Source: Cycas panzhihuaensis (Eukaryota > Cycadophyta). From it: a stretch of DNA of 64,000 nucleotides. Both the position numbers and the translations under genes were made by a program. The stretch is from assembly GCA_023213395.1 (NCBI GenBank), contig CM041465.1, positions 187,557,741 to 187,621,740 on the forward strand, in the 5' to 3' direction. Below, in pieces: positions 10,633 through 22,000 of this stretch (position 1 is the stretch's first letter; every line of letters begins with the position of its first letter). The notes below the pieces were generated by a model. It had not been told where the DNA came from and ran no database searches. It saw only the letters and a list, made by a program, of their open reading frames with translations.

Positions 10633-11241
10633 TCATTTGTATTTGCAATGCCTTGTCCTTGAAAATGTCTTGAAGATGATGTCTTCAACTTGATCCTTGT
10701 CTTCAATTTTGTAGTGATGTCTTTGCTGTAGAATGATGTCTTCATCTTGACTTTCATCTCCAATTTTGTACTGATGCCTTTGTAAGATGATGTCCTTAGC
10801 TTGATTTCCATCTTCAATCTTGTAGTGATGATGTTGATGTAGCGGCTCTAGCAAGTGCAAATCCTGATTCTTCATTGTGGCTGGTCTAGTCTGATTTTGA
10901 TGAAGATCCTGTAAATAACCTTCTTCAAACACAACTTGTTTGTCATCATTATCCTGTATAAGTTCTTGATCACCATGTACAACAATGATTTCTTCAACCT
11001 TAGGAGTGGAGTCTTGATCAACTTGCATACTTTTTGAACTTGAATCAATGCTCAAAGAAGGAACATCATTCAGACTTGAATCAATACTTAAAGTAGGAAT
11101 ATTATCAATATAAGACTCATCCTTTATAGGACCATCGGATTCATATTCAATTTCTCTTGAAATCATGGTGTCATCTATATAAACCTTTATCAACTCAACA
11201 CTTTCAACATCTTCATTAGTAGTTGTAGTCTCCCAATACAT
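10633..11241 (-). CDS. ORF of unknown function at the 3' end of element A
   Basis: An open frame of 202 codons overlaps the end of the gag fragment in another frame and ends just before the PPT. It is acidic and polar. The middle has repeated LSIDSS units. The C-terminal third has three imperfect repeats of about 18 residues built on HHYKIED...EDIIL. I do not recognise it. It may be a drifted remnant of a longer pol-less coding region, or simply a repeat expansion that happens to be open. Confidence 0.4.
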   Translation of the reverse strand: MYWETTTTNEDVESVELIKVYIDDTMISREIEYESDGPIKDESYIDNIPTLSIDSSLNDVPSLSIDSSSKSMQVDQDSTPKVEEIIVVHGDQELIQDNDDKQVVFEEGYLQDLHQNQTRPATMKNQDLHLLEPLHQHHHYKIEDGNQAKDIILQRHQYKIGDESQDEDIILQQRHHYKIEDKDQVEDIIFKTFSRTRHCKYK

Positions 11242-11786
11242 TCAACCACCATTTCTTTACATTCAGTATAAATTTCATTAGTACTCATACATTCTTCATC
11301 TTGACATGTCGTTTCATCAGTGTTGATTATATTTTCTTCATTCATTGTACCTGTACCATAACCATAACTGGCCTTAATTGCCTTTTCAATCATTCCTTAT
11401 GTCTCTTTAGGAGTTTGTTCAAATACTTCCCTTAGAAAATCCCAAGCTTCTTTAGCAGTACTTGCATGTAGAATCATAGGAATGAAAAAATGGTATTTAG
11501 AAGGAAGATCAGTCTCATTGAATGCAGCACGAATCATAATGAATGCCTTTCTGTCTTTCTTCTCAAGCATTTCCTTTTCTTCTTCATCCTTGTGGATATC
11601 TTATTCATCAGTAACAATCTTCCACAAACCTCTAACTATGAATAAACATCTCATTTTAATTGTCCAAAAGAAGTAGTCTTCACCATTCCACTTAGGTACT
11701 GGAAGAAATGAATCCCTTAGGTAGTATTCATTTGTTTCAGGAATATATATAACCACATCATTATCCTCCATGATTGTAAATGCCAT
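11190..11786 (-). pseudogene. Copia-type gag fragment of element A
   Basis: The frame starts at the ATG at 11,786 and runs to about 11,190 with in-frame stops near 11,601 and 11,399. The start has the DUF4219-like copia Gag signature PKWNGEDYFFWTIKMRCLF and GLWKIV. It is followed by UBN2-type features (RKAFIMIRAAF, AKEAWDFLREVFEQ). No CCHC knuckle is seen. The first 62 codons are clean. Whether a truncated Gag is made is unknown. Confidence 0.8.
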
Positions 11787-13514
11787 TTTCTAGCACCACG
11801 TCCCTTTTTCAATCAACAAATTCACCCATCAATCTCAACAAACTTTCTCATGTCTCATGCCCCTCATATTACTGACTTCATCATCACATCATTGCCTTAT
11901 GCATCTCACATATGCCAAATAGTCACATACAAAGAATATCTAAAACACTTACTTCACCATAGGATCAAGGCTTATACCACATACATCTCACAGAAATCAT
12001 GCATACCTCACGTCACCATTAAATCGCCAAGACACATCACACTTCACTTGATTGCTAAAAAATACAACTCATTACTCATATGTAACTCAATAAAGTCTTT
12101 CAACAAACTCATCCTTCTTTCCCTGTTCACATCATAAAACATGCCTAATTTCATCCTAAAATATGCCCAACAAATGTCCAATCTTGTCATGTAACCTCAC
12201 ATGCAATAAGCACCTCATTACCTCAAATCATCATTTTTCTTATCCTCAAATTTACCTTATCATGCCCATAAAGCTCCTTCAAGTAAATCACATTCCAAGA
12301 AGCACTAAACACATGCACCGTACTATGTCATCATCACAATAGCTCTCTCATAGAACACATGTAAGAAAGCACTCAAATTGCCATTAAACAATCACCATCA
12401 TACATCTCAAATCACTAATAGAGTGCCAAATACATTCACATCAACATGACTTAACGTCATCTCACATTACAAAGTACTCTCCCATGTATAATACACAAAA
12501 AAAAGCCTCAAATAGTCACCTCATCAATGCATCATATCATCAAAGTACTCTCATATAATCGCATGCTAAAGAGCACTATATCACTAACATGCCTCACAAA
12601 CTCTCCCATGCACTTACATGCAAGATAACTAACATCGCCAACTTCTTTATTTCACCATATGCATGTCTCATCATCACAACCATGCCTCATATCACCAATG
12701 AGTTAGGTATTCAAAGACACTCACAAGCATTGCCATATCACAAAGTTACCTCATATTGCAACATTACTCAACTTATGTAAATCACATGCAAGATAGCATT
12801 ATGCCAATGCCAAATGTCACTACTTTGTCGTCAATTAAGAGTGCAAAACACTTATATCACCTCATTACCATTGCCTCATTCATATCATCATATCAATATG
12901 AAACCCTTAAATTCTCAAAAAACTTATTTCTTAAAAAAAATATAGCTCAAAAATACATAAAATATGGATGGAAATGATGGCCTCTAAAATACAATTCCAA
13001 CAGTTCAGAGAAAATTAAATTCTGATATCTAGATCAAAAGTTATGCCCCTTTTAAAAATTTTACAATTAGGGTTTCTAGGGGTTATAATAGTACCTTCTG
13101 ATAAACTGCTAATAACATTTTATTCTGAACTCTGATGAACCTCAAACCACTTCTATTAGAAAGTCAATTAAAAAATGCACAGAATCAAAAAACATTTGAG
13201 GTCATTTAGATACCAATAGCCAAAGTTATGGCTCCTTGAAGTTGAGGTTGTAGATCTGTCCCAAAAAATACAACGACGGAAAAAAACAGGCCGAAATTAA
13301 TTCTGCTGCAATTTTCACACTTTCACCCTAAAATCTATAGTGCGACCACTAAAAATTTATAGAATGAGCCATTTCGTCTCGATTTTGCCATTACTTTTCA
13401 GAAATTTCAACGTTTATTATCTCGAATATGCTTTTAACCCTTGATGGCGCCGCCCAAATCATCGCTCCAATACCGAAAAAAAACACCTCTCTCAACCTAG
13501 GCTCTTTGATACCA
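11787..13514 (-). other. Long 5' leader of element A
   Basis: 1.7 kb of non-coding DNA between PBS and gag. The PBS-proximal part (12,928-13,390) is homologous, in the same sense orientation, to the leader of element B (23,395-23,840). The gag-proximal part (about 11,850-12,850) is rich in CATCA/CTCAT. It holds degenerate copies of a CATGCAAGATAGCAC-like unit at 12,200, 12,358, 12,562, 12,617 and 12,785. Open frames here are products of the biased composition. Confidence 0.8.
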
Positions 13515-13741
13515 TGTTGGAAAATAGAACCTGCAATAAGATATATTCACAAATAGAACAAAAACACCTCCACAGGATCGAATGGTACCCTTAAGGTACC
13601 TCCATTATATTAACAAAACATCATTACAACATGATTACATGTGATACACTATGTATGTATTTATAATATATGACATGATAGTGAGAGTAGGACCCACTTG
13701 CATGTGGAACAAAACAAATGTGCATTATCAATATTCCAACA
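13515..13741 (-). repeat. 5' LTR of element A
   Basis: Same length (227 bp) and termini as the left copy, with about 8 substitutions by eye (3.5%). TSD ATAAG follows at 13,742-13,746, and the PBS lies directly inside at 13,501-13,514. Confidence 0.95.
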
Positions 13742-14658
13742 ATAAGAAGTGATACAGACTTGATTACATCTATAAAGAGCTAGTTAGAAAAAGTTTTTGA
13801 AATGACTGATCTTGGGATGCTTGACTACTACCTTGGAATTGAGGTAACATAGTTAAAGGATTCTCTCACTCTGTCTCAATCCAAATACATCAAGAATATG
13901 TTGAAAAAAATCAACATGGAAAATTTTAATAGTTGTGCCACACCTATGGAAATAGGTTGTGTGTTGAACCTTGACACAGAAGGTCAGGTAGTAAATGCAA
14001 CCACATACAGACAACTGGTTAGAAGTCCGATATACCTCATTACTACTATACTAGACATCTCCTATTTAGTTGGAGTAATTTCCATATTTATGCAAGAACC
14101 AAAAATATCACATTGGAATGCAGCAAAAAGAATACTCAGATATTTAAAAGAAACAATAAATCTGGGTTTGAATTATACAAAAATTGATATCATACAACTC
14201 ACAGGTTATAGTGACTCAAATTGGGCATGAGATAAAACAGATAGAAATTCAACAACAGGTTATTTCTTTTCTTTGGAATCGGCAGTAATATCTTGGAGCA
14301 ACAAAAAATAGCCCACAGGTCCTTATCTTCCATAGAAGCTAAATACAAGTCAGAAGTAAGTGCAACCTGTGAAGCTATTTGGTTCAAACAATTATTAAAA
14401 GACTTGGATCAAGAACAGAAGTCTCCTACCATTTTGTTTTGTGACAATCAAAGCACAATCAAGATGACCAAAAATCACATTCTTCATGCAAGAACAAAAC
14501 ATCTAGAGGTTCATCATTATTTTATAAGGGAGAATGTTTAAACCAAGGAGATCGAGTTGCTACATTGCATATCAGATGAACAAACTGCTGACATATTTAC
14601 AAAGCCACTAAGCAAAGACAAGTTCCAATTCCTCAGAGATAAATTAGGAATAAAATAA
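13742..14658 (+). pseudogene. Copia D pol: rest of RT and RNase H
   Basis: It resumes the frame cut at 10,382 after the TSD copy. Features are EMTDLGMLDYYLGIEV, SQSKYIKNML, YRQLVRSPIYL, GVISIFMQEPKISHW, RILRYLKETINLGL and GYSDSNWA, then RNase H with ISWSNKK, IEAKYKS, CDNQSTIKM and TKHLEVHHYFIRE, ending ADIFTKPLSKDKF. Stops at 14,228 and 14,310 and a frameshift near 14,300 inactivate it. The RNase H closely resembles that of element E. Confidence 0.88.
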
Positions 14659-14677
14659 ATAAAACATTAACAGAGGG

Positions 14678-14876
14678 TGTTAAGAGTAATATTTTATCTA
14701 AGCTTTATAATACTTCTCTATTGTATTGTTATGAGGGTTGTGTCATTCCCCTTTTCTCTTATCTTGTGACAAGTAGCACACATGCCTTAAGCCTTGTCCA
14801 AGATTCATGTACATAGTATTGTATTTATAGAGGGTTCTCCCTCATTAATGACAATCAATCTATTGAGAGTTTTACA
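14678..14876 (+). repeat. 3' LTR of Copia D
   Basis: It begins TGTTAAGAGTAATATTTTATC directly after the purine tract CAGAGGG. It contains TGTATTTATAGAGGGTTCTC (TATA-like), closely matching the element E LTR segment TGTATTTATAAAGGGATCAC, and ends near TTTTACA. The 5' partner is not in the window, so the end is set by similarity to E. Confidence 0.7.
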
Positions 14877-15570
14877 GTGTCTTTTCAAATCTCTTGTCTA
14901 AACCATGAGTCATTAGCCTGACACGAAATTAGCCTCAATTGAGTTCACTAACAATGGGCAAGCAAAAAGCCCCATAAAATAGAGCAAAAATCACATGGAA
15001 TGACATACAGGACTTGTGCCACTGACATGCCCAAAGATTCAACAAAAAATTTGAACTGAAAATGCTCAAGAAAACTTTTTTTTCTTGCCACCTATTTGTC
15101 GCCGTCGACTTCCATAGGGAATATTTAATGGAATATTTCAAATTGAAAACTTTGGATATGATTTATTTTTTACTTTTCTAATATTAAGTGAAATTAAATC
15201 ATATTTTATAAAATGTGATGTTTGCTTTTGAAGCCCCCTTCATTTCAACCTCCCGTCATGTGGAGTACAAGGTGCCAGGTCAATTTCTGAGCAATCTAGA
15301 GGCCGTTTTTGGCATGTGAATATACCACGAAGCTTCTTTTTTTGAGATCTTTTGGTAGTGGTCACATGTTGATGTTATATGTTTTTTTCTAGAGAAAATT
15401 GAAATTTATGTGTTTTTTAGCTAATTTTGGCTTCTTACAAGTAGACCAAGGAAATAAAAACACCTATACCAACTAGTTGCGTGTAGACTAAAGTATTTTA
15501 CAATTTTCACCCTTTATTTCTATGTTGCTTTGGTTGTTTTTCTAGTTAATTTTGTGTGTGATTAGACAAA
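14877..15570. other. Unassigned stretch before Copia J gag
   Basis: No gene seen. The part nearest 15,570 is presumably the leader of element J, but no LTR matching the J 3' LTR and no clear PBS were found. Confidence 0.5.
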
Positions 15571-16028
15571 ATGGCTAGCGGAAGGGGTATAATGGGTCTT
15601 GTCATAGAAAAACTAATTGGTCTTAAAAATTATGCTACTTGAAAACATCAAATGTTTAGATTTTTTCCATTTAAATAATTTATGGTAGTATGTTGATAAT
15701 TTTGTAATGGGTAAAGATGCATAAAAAATCATTGCTTTCAAGAATAAACTAAATGTAGATGCTGAATTCAATAAGGAATATGAAGCTAAGATGTGGATCA
15801 CAGATGGATTTCTTAGCTTGTCAATAAGTGGGAACATCATAATGAACATCAAAGGCACCACTACACTAAAGCAGATGTGGGACATAGTTATCAACCTGTT
15901 CAAACATAAAGTTGATGTGAGAGCCCTGAATCCGCGGTCAACTTTACAGTTTGAAGCAAACAGACACCATGGTTGAACATATACAACACGTTAAGTCCCT
16001 TTAGGAGCAACTGATGACAATAGGAGAG
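15571..16028 (+). pseudogene. Copia J gag, first part
   Basis: It starts MASGRGIMGLVIEKLIGLKN, a normal copia Gag start, then GLKNYAT*KHQMF. A later part shows KMWITDGFLSLSISGNI and LKQMWDIVINLFKHK (UBN2-like). Stops and a frameshift break it, and element K cuts it at 16,028 (TSD GAGAG, 16,024-16,028). Confidence 0.8.
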
Positions 16029-16392
16029 ATTATAACAGTCCTGGCATTTGTTACCTAAACATTCAAAGATATACAAGTAAACCCCAAATGAAAAAACTAA
16101 GAAAGCAAATGGAAATTTTGATGATTGATCTTCAAATAAAGAGCAACAAATTTGACTAATAAAAAATGATTAACTTTTTACTAGAAAGTGGAGATTTATT
16201 TATAGTAGTGGGTTGTACAACCTTTCACAATGATCTCCTTTGGACACCAACTAATCACTATTAACCTAATGCTAAAGCACTCTTAAACTATGTGCAAACT
16301 ATTAATTCTAATGCACTCCAACTTGTGGCAATCATAGTGCTAATGCTATTATTAACTTACTTATTGCTAACCTAGTTTCATTTATTTACTTA

Positions 16393-16439
<47 letters not shown>

Positions 16440-16489
16440 ATATATAAATAGATATACACACACATAGAGAGAGAGAGAGACCTGCTACA
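16029..16489 (-). repeat. Left LTR of element K with microsatellite
   Basis: Homologous to 18,651-19,031 but about 80 bp longer, because of a (TATC)n run (16,393-16,439) and a GA run near 16,466-16,480 that the other LTR lacks. Confidence 0.8.
16393..16480. repeat. (TATC)n microsatellite with flanking CA and GA runs
   Basis: About twelve TATC units, then short ATA, CACA and GAGA runs, all inside one LTR of element K. Confidence 0.9.
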
Positions 16490-17170
16490 TTCCCTTTCCC
16501 TCTAAGAGATGGTTGCCCTCAACCATCAATGGGAAGACACATATTACCACCTCTTGCTGCTATTAGAATATCTAGGTAGATGCATCATCCTTGTGCCAAA
16601 GTGTGGAGATTATTGCTACATCTATTATTGGAGGAGAATGATACTTCATGTACACATGTCCTATCAAATGGAAATATGTATTAGCGAAATGTGACCCTTT
16701 TTGTTGGCTTTCATCATCAAAGAAGTGAGGACCCATGGTATAATAAATTAGAGATCCAAAAGGGTAGAGACCTAAATCCTCTTATAACATGTCAAGATTG
16801 TAGACTTTAGAGGGAAGAAAGTCCACATTGTCATCCAAAAATGCCACCTTGAAGGTGGGGGAGAGTCCTCCTTATGATCCAAAATACCACCTTGAAGGGG
16901 AAAGAGTGTCTTATCATCCAAAATTTCACCTTGTACAATAGATGACACATTGTCTTCTTCCTAGCTAACTGAGTCTAGGATGATTACATTGTCATTTGGT
17001 GGAGATGTGAGTGAAGGGACTTCAATATGCTCATTAGAAGTTGTTGAAAAGAAAAAAGTTGCCTCGATAATTGGGAATTCAATAGATTCAATTTTCCCAA
17101 GTTCTTCTTCTTTCTTGGTCTCTCCTTTCGCAAATGTACTTTGACTAGAAAATATTTCTTCAATGCATTG

Positions 17171-17413
17171 TCAAAGAATCAAAATGAAGTCATCCCAATA
17201 GGCCATGTTGTGTTCAGAGTGCCATGAGCATACCCACCACATGAGGTGATCTTCCAAATGCAAAGAACTTTGACAAATCTTCTCATATTCATTCTTCAAG
17301 TTGATCTCATTGAAATATGCAAGTAAGGTGGCATTCCAATCTTCAAAAATGACCGAAAAATGAAGGCTAAAATGAAAAATTTTGGTCTTGGTTGGAGCCC
17401 AAGGCCATACCAT
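17171..17413 (-). pseudogene. Gag-like fragment in element K
   Basis: An 80-codon open frame. Its middle, FNEINLKNEYEKICQSSLHL, followed by a WW pair and a WDDFILIL stretch, has the Retrotrans_gag layout (L..YF, YEKI..ASL.L, WW, W.DF). It would be the capsid core of a gypsy-type Gag, truncated at both ends. Sequence beyond it drifts between frames with stops. Identification rests on the spacing of hydrophobic and Trp residues, so it is less certain than the other gags. Confidence 0.6.
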
Positions 17414-18650
17414 GATGATGTTTTTTGTTTTTTAATTTGACAAGGAAAAAAAAAAATGCTACGACTTCAAGAGCAATGGCTTTCCAGCCAAAATTCAAAC
17501 GACCTCAACACAGTGTAAACAATTACAATATAAGCCATCGCGAACTATAAGACCTAACTTCAAAGATTAATATCTAGTACCAAATAACACCAAAATAAGT
17601 CACATAATAGCTTAAAATGAAGCCCTTGAAATGTAGATTCTATTGGATTAGACAAAATTGAATTTCGAGTCCATATGAAGAAGATATGGGCTAAAGTGTA
17701 TAGGTAGTTACCAAGTTTTCGAAAAGACTCCTTTAATTAGCCTTAAGCCATTTGTAAATGTTGACTTGGTCACCTTTTACCACCCATGTGACCTCCTATT
17801 AACAACAAAGGGTGGACTTCACTTGAAATTGAAATAGAGTTGAATGTTTATAACTTAAAGTTATGAACTATGCCAAAAAATAAAGTTTTAAATATTCGCC
17901 CTCCATGATCAACGACTAGCAAATGACAATGGACGGTGAGGTTCATAGACCATTTTTGGGCTTTACATAGTGCAGATTTGTTTGAAATTGAAGAAGGTAG
18001 TGTGCCCCTCCATCTATTACAATCCCTCGTTTAAAAGAATCAAAATCATTGTGTGTGGAGGGAGATCCAATTTGCCAAACAAAGCATGGAAAATAGGTGA
18101 GCAATTAGTGAATGACCACTTCATACATGGATTTCTCATCAAGTTCTCAACATGTCTCAACGAAACTTGAAGGAGAGGTGTGCCCCTTGTAGAACACACT
18201 CATAGAAAGAAATTGCTCTAAATTGTTAAGGCATAGAGTTTTTGCACTCCAAACAACAACAACTCTCATGGCCAATGGTGACAAACAGAAATAGATTTTG
18301 ATCACTTTCTTCAACGATCTAAGTACAAAACTTCATGGGAAACAATGCTTTAGATTCCAACACCTTTGTGGGAAAGCAACAACTAGAAATAAATGTAGAT
18401 AAAACCTCCTTTGGTGCCCAAAATGGAGGCACATAGTCTCACCACGTACCAGCTCTAGAAACCCCTCCAATTTAGCAAATTCATAAAATCCAGCTTATCC
18501 AATAGTGAAAAATCAATAGCAACCTTGAAGTAGCGAAGCCAAAGTGAGTGCAACAGTCTTGCAAACCTCCTAATGAGATCATGTCCTCCAAAGATGCATT
18601 AGAATGGGAGGCGATGAAAATGTTGCCAAGTATCACTACACTAACACCAC

Positions 18651-19031
18651 CTATAATAGACCTAGCATTTATTACCTAAACATTCAAAGATATGCAAGTA
18701 AACCACAAATGGGAAAACCAAGGAAGCAAATGGAAATTTTGATGATCTTCAAATGAAGAACAATAGATTTGTTTGATAAATGATGATTAACTTTTTATAA
18801 GAAAGTGGAGATTTATTTATAGCACTAGGGTGCATGACCCTCCATAATGAGCTCCATTAAACACCAAATAATCACTACTAAATCTAATGCTAAAGAACTC
18901 TTAAGCTATATGCAAATTATTTACTCTAATGCACTCTAACATGTGGTATTCATAATGCTAATGCTATCATTAACCTACTTATTGCTAAGCTAGTCTCACT
19001 TATTTACTATATGGACGTGAAACCCACTACA
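18651..19031 (-). repeat. Right LTR of element K
   Basis: Matches the left LTR from CTATAATAGACCTAG to CACTACA and is followed by TSD GAGAG. It ends at the point where the gag of Copia J resumes. Confidence 0.8.
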
Positions 19032-19036
19032 GAGAG

Positions 19037-22000
19037 TACTTGATTCAAAAAATATTGCCTATATTTTGAGAAGTCTACCAACTGAATATGAAAATTTTAC
19101 TACCACATTGACACTTTCAGATAAACTGTCCAATTCGACGATCAGTTCTTTGGAATCTCTACTTTTGGTACATGAGCAAAAGCTGAAGGATATGCATGAT
19201 GAATCATTTGGAGCATTGGCATCTAGATGGAAGGGCAAAAGTTGTACATTCCAAAGAAGAACACAAATTTTAAGCCTACAGTTCAAAAGGATAAATCGAG
19301 AGGATCAAAGGGACAATATAAACCTAAATGCTATTATTGTGGAGAACTAGGACATATAAAGAAGGACTATTGGAAACGGTATCGATAATAGTGTCAACAA
19401 CAACCTTAATAGCAACTCCAACAACGAAAGCAACAATAATGACAACAATGTCTATTTGGACAACGTGACCACATAACAAATGCAATAGAGATTGCACTTG
19501 CTAAAATAGCAAAGCAACCATTTGGTGTTGCATATAAAATGAGGTATGATGCACAAGAGGTTTGGTTTATTGATTGAGGTGCATCAAGGCACATAACTGG
19601 AAAACTGGAATGGTTTTACCAGATGTGGGAATCGAATTAGAAGGTCGCCATTGGGGATGACACCAATCTGGAGGCAATAGGAGTTGGAAAGGTACCATTC
19701 ATCGTGTCAAATGGTGAATGGAAATACTTGGAGAATGTTTTATATATGCCTAATTTGAAGGCCAGTCTCGTTTTTATGGGCAAAATTAAACAATGGAATA
19801 TGACTATAACATTTTCTTGAGGACAATGCATGGTATGAGACAAATAAAACAAGATTGTAGCCAAAAGGCTTAGAGATAATAATCTGTACAAATTGTAGGG
19901 ACAGTTTGAAGTACAAAGATTGTTCTTTGTTATAACTCCAAAGCAGAAATTATGGTATGAACGAATGGGCTATTTGAAGTGTTCTAGCCTCCAATGGATG
20001 CATAAATTGAAAATGGTGCATGGTCTTACTTTGATTAATGTTAAAAATTATTTGTGTGAATCGCGAGTCTTTAGAAAACAACACAAAGAATTGTTTCCGG
20101 AAAAAAAAACATGGAGAGTTAAAGAGAAGCTTGGTTTGGTTCACTTAGATATTTGTGGATCAATATTTGTCATATTGCTTAGAACAGTGAGATATTTTAT
20201 CACTTTCATTGATAATTTTTCACGAAAATTTTGAGTTTTTCCACTAAAGGAGAAATTGCAAACCTTCACCTATTTCAAATAGTGCAGGGAGTTGGCAGAG
20301 AATGAAAGTGGACATAAAATCAAGATCTTGCGAACTGATAATGGTAGTGAATGCACATCAAATGAACTTAATGAATTCTACAAGGACCACAGAATTAGAA
20401 AGTAGTTTGTTACTACCTAAGTGCCTCAACAAAATGGAGTTGTCGAGCGAATGAATAGAATTTTGGTTGAGAAAGCCAAATGTATGATGAAATGCAAAAA
20501 TGGATTAGACTTTTTATGGGCTGAAATTGTGAACACAACTGCATATCTGATGAATAGAAGCACTACAAAGGTTATTAGAAACAAAACCCCTGAGGAGGCC
20601 TGGTTAGATAAAAAGTTGATTGTTTTGTCATTTGAGATTTTTTTAGTGTACAACATACATGCATACACCAAAGAAAAAATGACAAAAGTTAGATGACAAA
20701 AGCATGGAGTGCATCCCTATGAGATACTCTGAAGAAAGTAAAGCTTAAAGTGTTTACAAGTTGTTGACTAGCAATGTACACACGACTTGTGATGTAATTT
20801 TCAATGAAGATGATAGTAAAGATGATGGTTCAATTGAAGTTGAGGAGTAGATTGAGACGTCACTTGAAATGTTAATCAACCTAAATTTGAAACATTTGGC
20901 ATTGGTGAAGTAGCAAAGTTGAAATCCTTCCAATTTCTAAAATTTGAATCTAAGCAAATGTCGAAGAGAGAGTTAAAATTGAAGCTAGAGAAACCTTCCT
21001 CATCTTCGCCTTCATCTTCACAGAAAAAACTTCCTAAATGGTACTTAAAAACTATGGAGGATGATGAAAAAGCAAATATTGAAGATAGACTCAAAGTTGA
21101 AGCTAGAGAAACTTTACACACCTTCACCTTCATCTTCCAAGAAAAACCATCCTAAATGGTACTTAAAAATTGCGGAGGATGCTCAAAGGTTGTTATCTGA
21201 ATAAGAAGGAAAGCAAAAATCATAGATTCAACCTTTCAATCAAGTGAATATTGTTGTTATGGCACGTGTGTTGGATACTAATGAACCGTCAATGATTAAG
21301 GAAACAGTTAAAGAGTAGAAGTGGAATGACGCTATGGGTACTAAAATCCAAGCTGTTAAGAAGAACCACACCTGGGATTTGGCCGAATTGGCTACTAGAA
21401 AGCATGCAATCAGTTGCAAATAGATCTACAGAACCAAGTATAAATTTGATGGATTTGTAGACAAATTCAAGGCTAGACTTGTAGTGAAAGGCTTCAAGCA
21501 GCAAGAAGGGATTGACTACCAAGAAACATTTGCTCATGTTGGAAAGATGAATCATATTTACCTCATTGTAGCAATGGCTGCATAGTTCAATCTGCAGTTT
21601 TGCTAGATGGATGTAAAAAATGTATTTCTAAATGGGCATTTGACAAAAGAAGTCTACATGGAGCAGCCACTTGGCTTTGTGGAAAAAGGTCAAAAGCACT
21701 TGGTATGCTGACTTAGAAAGGCCTTGTACGGCCTAAAATGGGTTCTAAGATCTTGGTATGAAAAGATTGATCAACACTTTCTCAAAAATATGTTTGAAAG
21801 ACCTCCAATTGACTTAAATATGTATATCAAAGTCTTAGATAATAAAGTCATGTTTGTGGTGTTGTACATTGATGACTTGATCACAAGTAATGATATTGAT
21901 ATGATATCAAACTTGAAAGCAGATCTTAGTCATTTCTTCAAGGTAATGGATTTGGGAGTTCTACACTACTTCCTTAAAATGTAAGTATGGAAAAGGCCTA

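Larger units (their letters stand above)
10383..13741 (-). mobile_element. Gag-only non-autonomous LTR retrotransposon A (TR-GAG type)
   Basis: A complete 3359-bp element. It has two 227-bp LTRs differing at about 8 positions, a perfect 5-bp TSD (ATAAG), a PBS on the minus strand next to the right LTR (TGGTATCAAAGAGC, 13,501-13,514) and a PPT next to the left LTR (minus TTAAGGGGGAG, 10,610-10,620). Inside are a long leader, a copia-type gag fragment and an unknown 202-codon ORF. There is no protease, integrase, RT or RNase H. It must have used enzymes from another element. It sits inside the RT gene of Copia D. Confidence 0.93.
8737..14876 (+). mobile_element. Ty1/copia retrotransposon D, 5'-truncated in window
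   Basis: It begins inside the integrase right after the LINE tail and continues through RT and RNase H to a PPT (CAGAGGG, 14,671-14,677) and a 3' LTR (14,678-14,876). It is interrupted at 10,383-13,741 by the gag-only element A, with TSD ATAAG at 10,378-10,382 and 13,742-13,746. Gag, protease and the 5' LTR are not in the window. The LTR and RNase H resemble those of element E, so D and E are one lineage. Confidence 0.88.
16029..19031 (-). mobile_element. Pol-less LTR retrotransposon K
   Basis: A complete 3.0-kb element with two related LTRs and TSD GAGAG at 16,024-16,028 and 19,032-19,036. The minus orientation is indicated by a purine tract on that strand beside the left LTR (pyrimidines CATTCCCTTTCCCTCT on plus, 16,488-16,503) and by a minus-strand TATAAATAAA in both LTRs. 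A gag-like ORF lies at 17,171-17,413, and no RT or integrase motif is present. LTR divergence is above 10% by eye, so K is older than A and B. A PBS is not clear. Confidence 0.8.

Noticed and set aside
16029-19031. Element K repeats as a simple segmental duplication
   Set aside because: The two copies flank a unit with a TSD at the outer ends and interrupt a Copia gag exactly there, as LTRs do.
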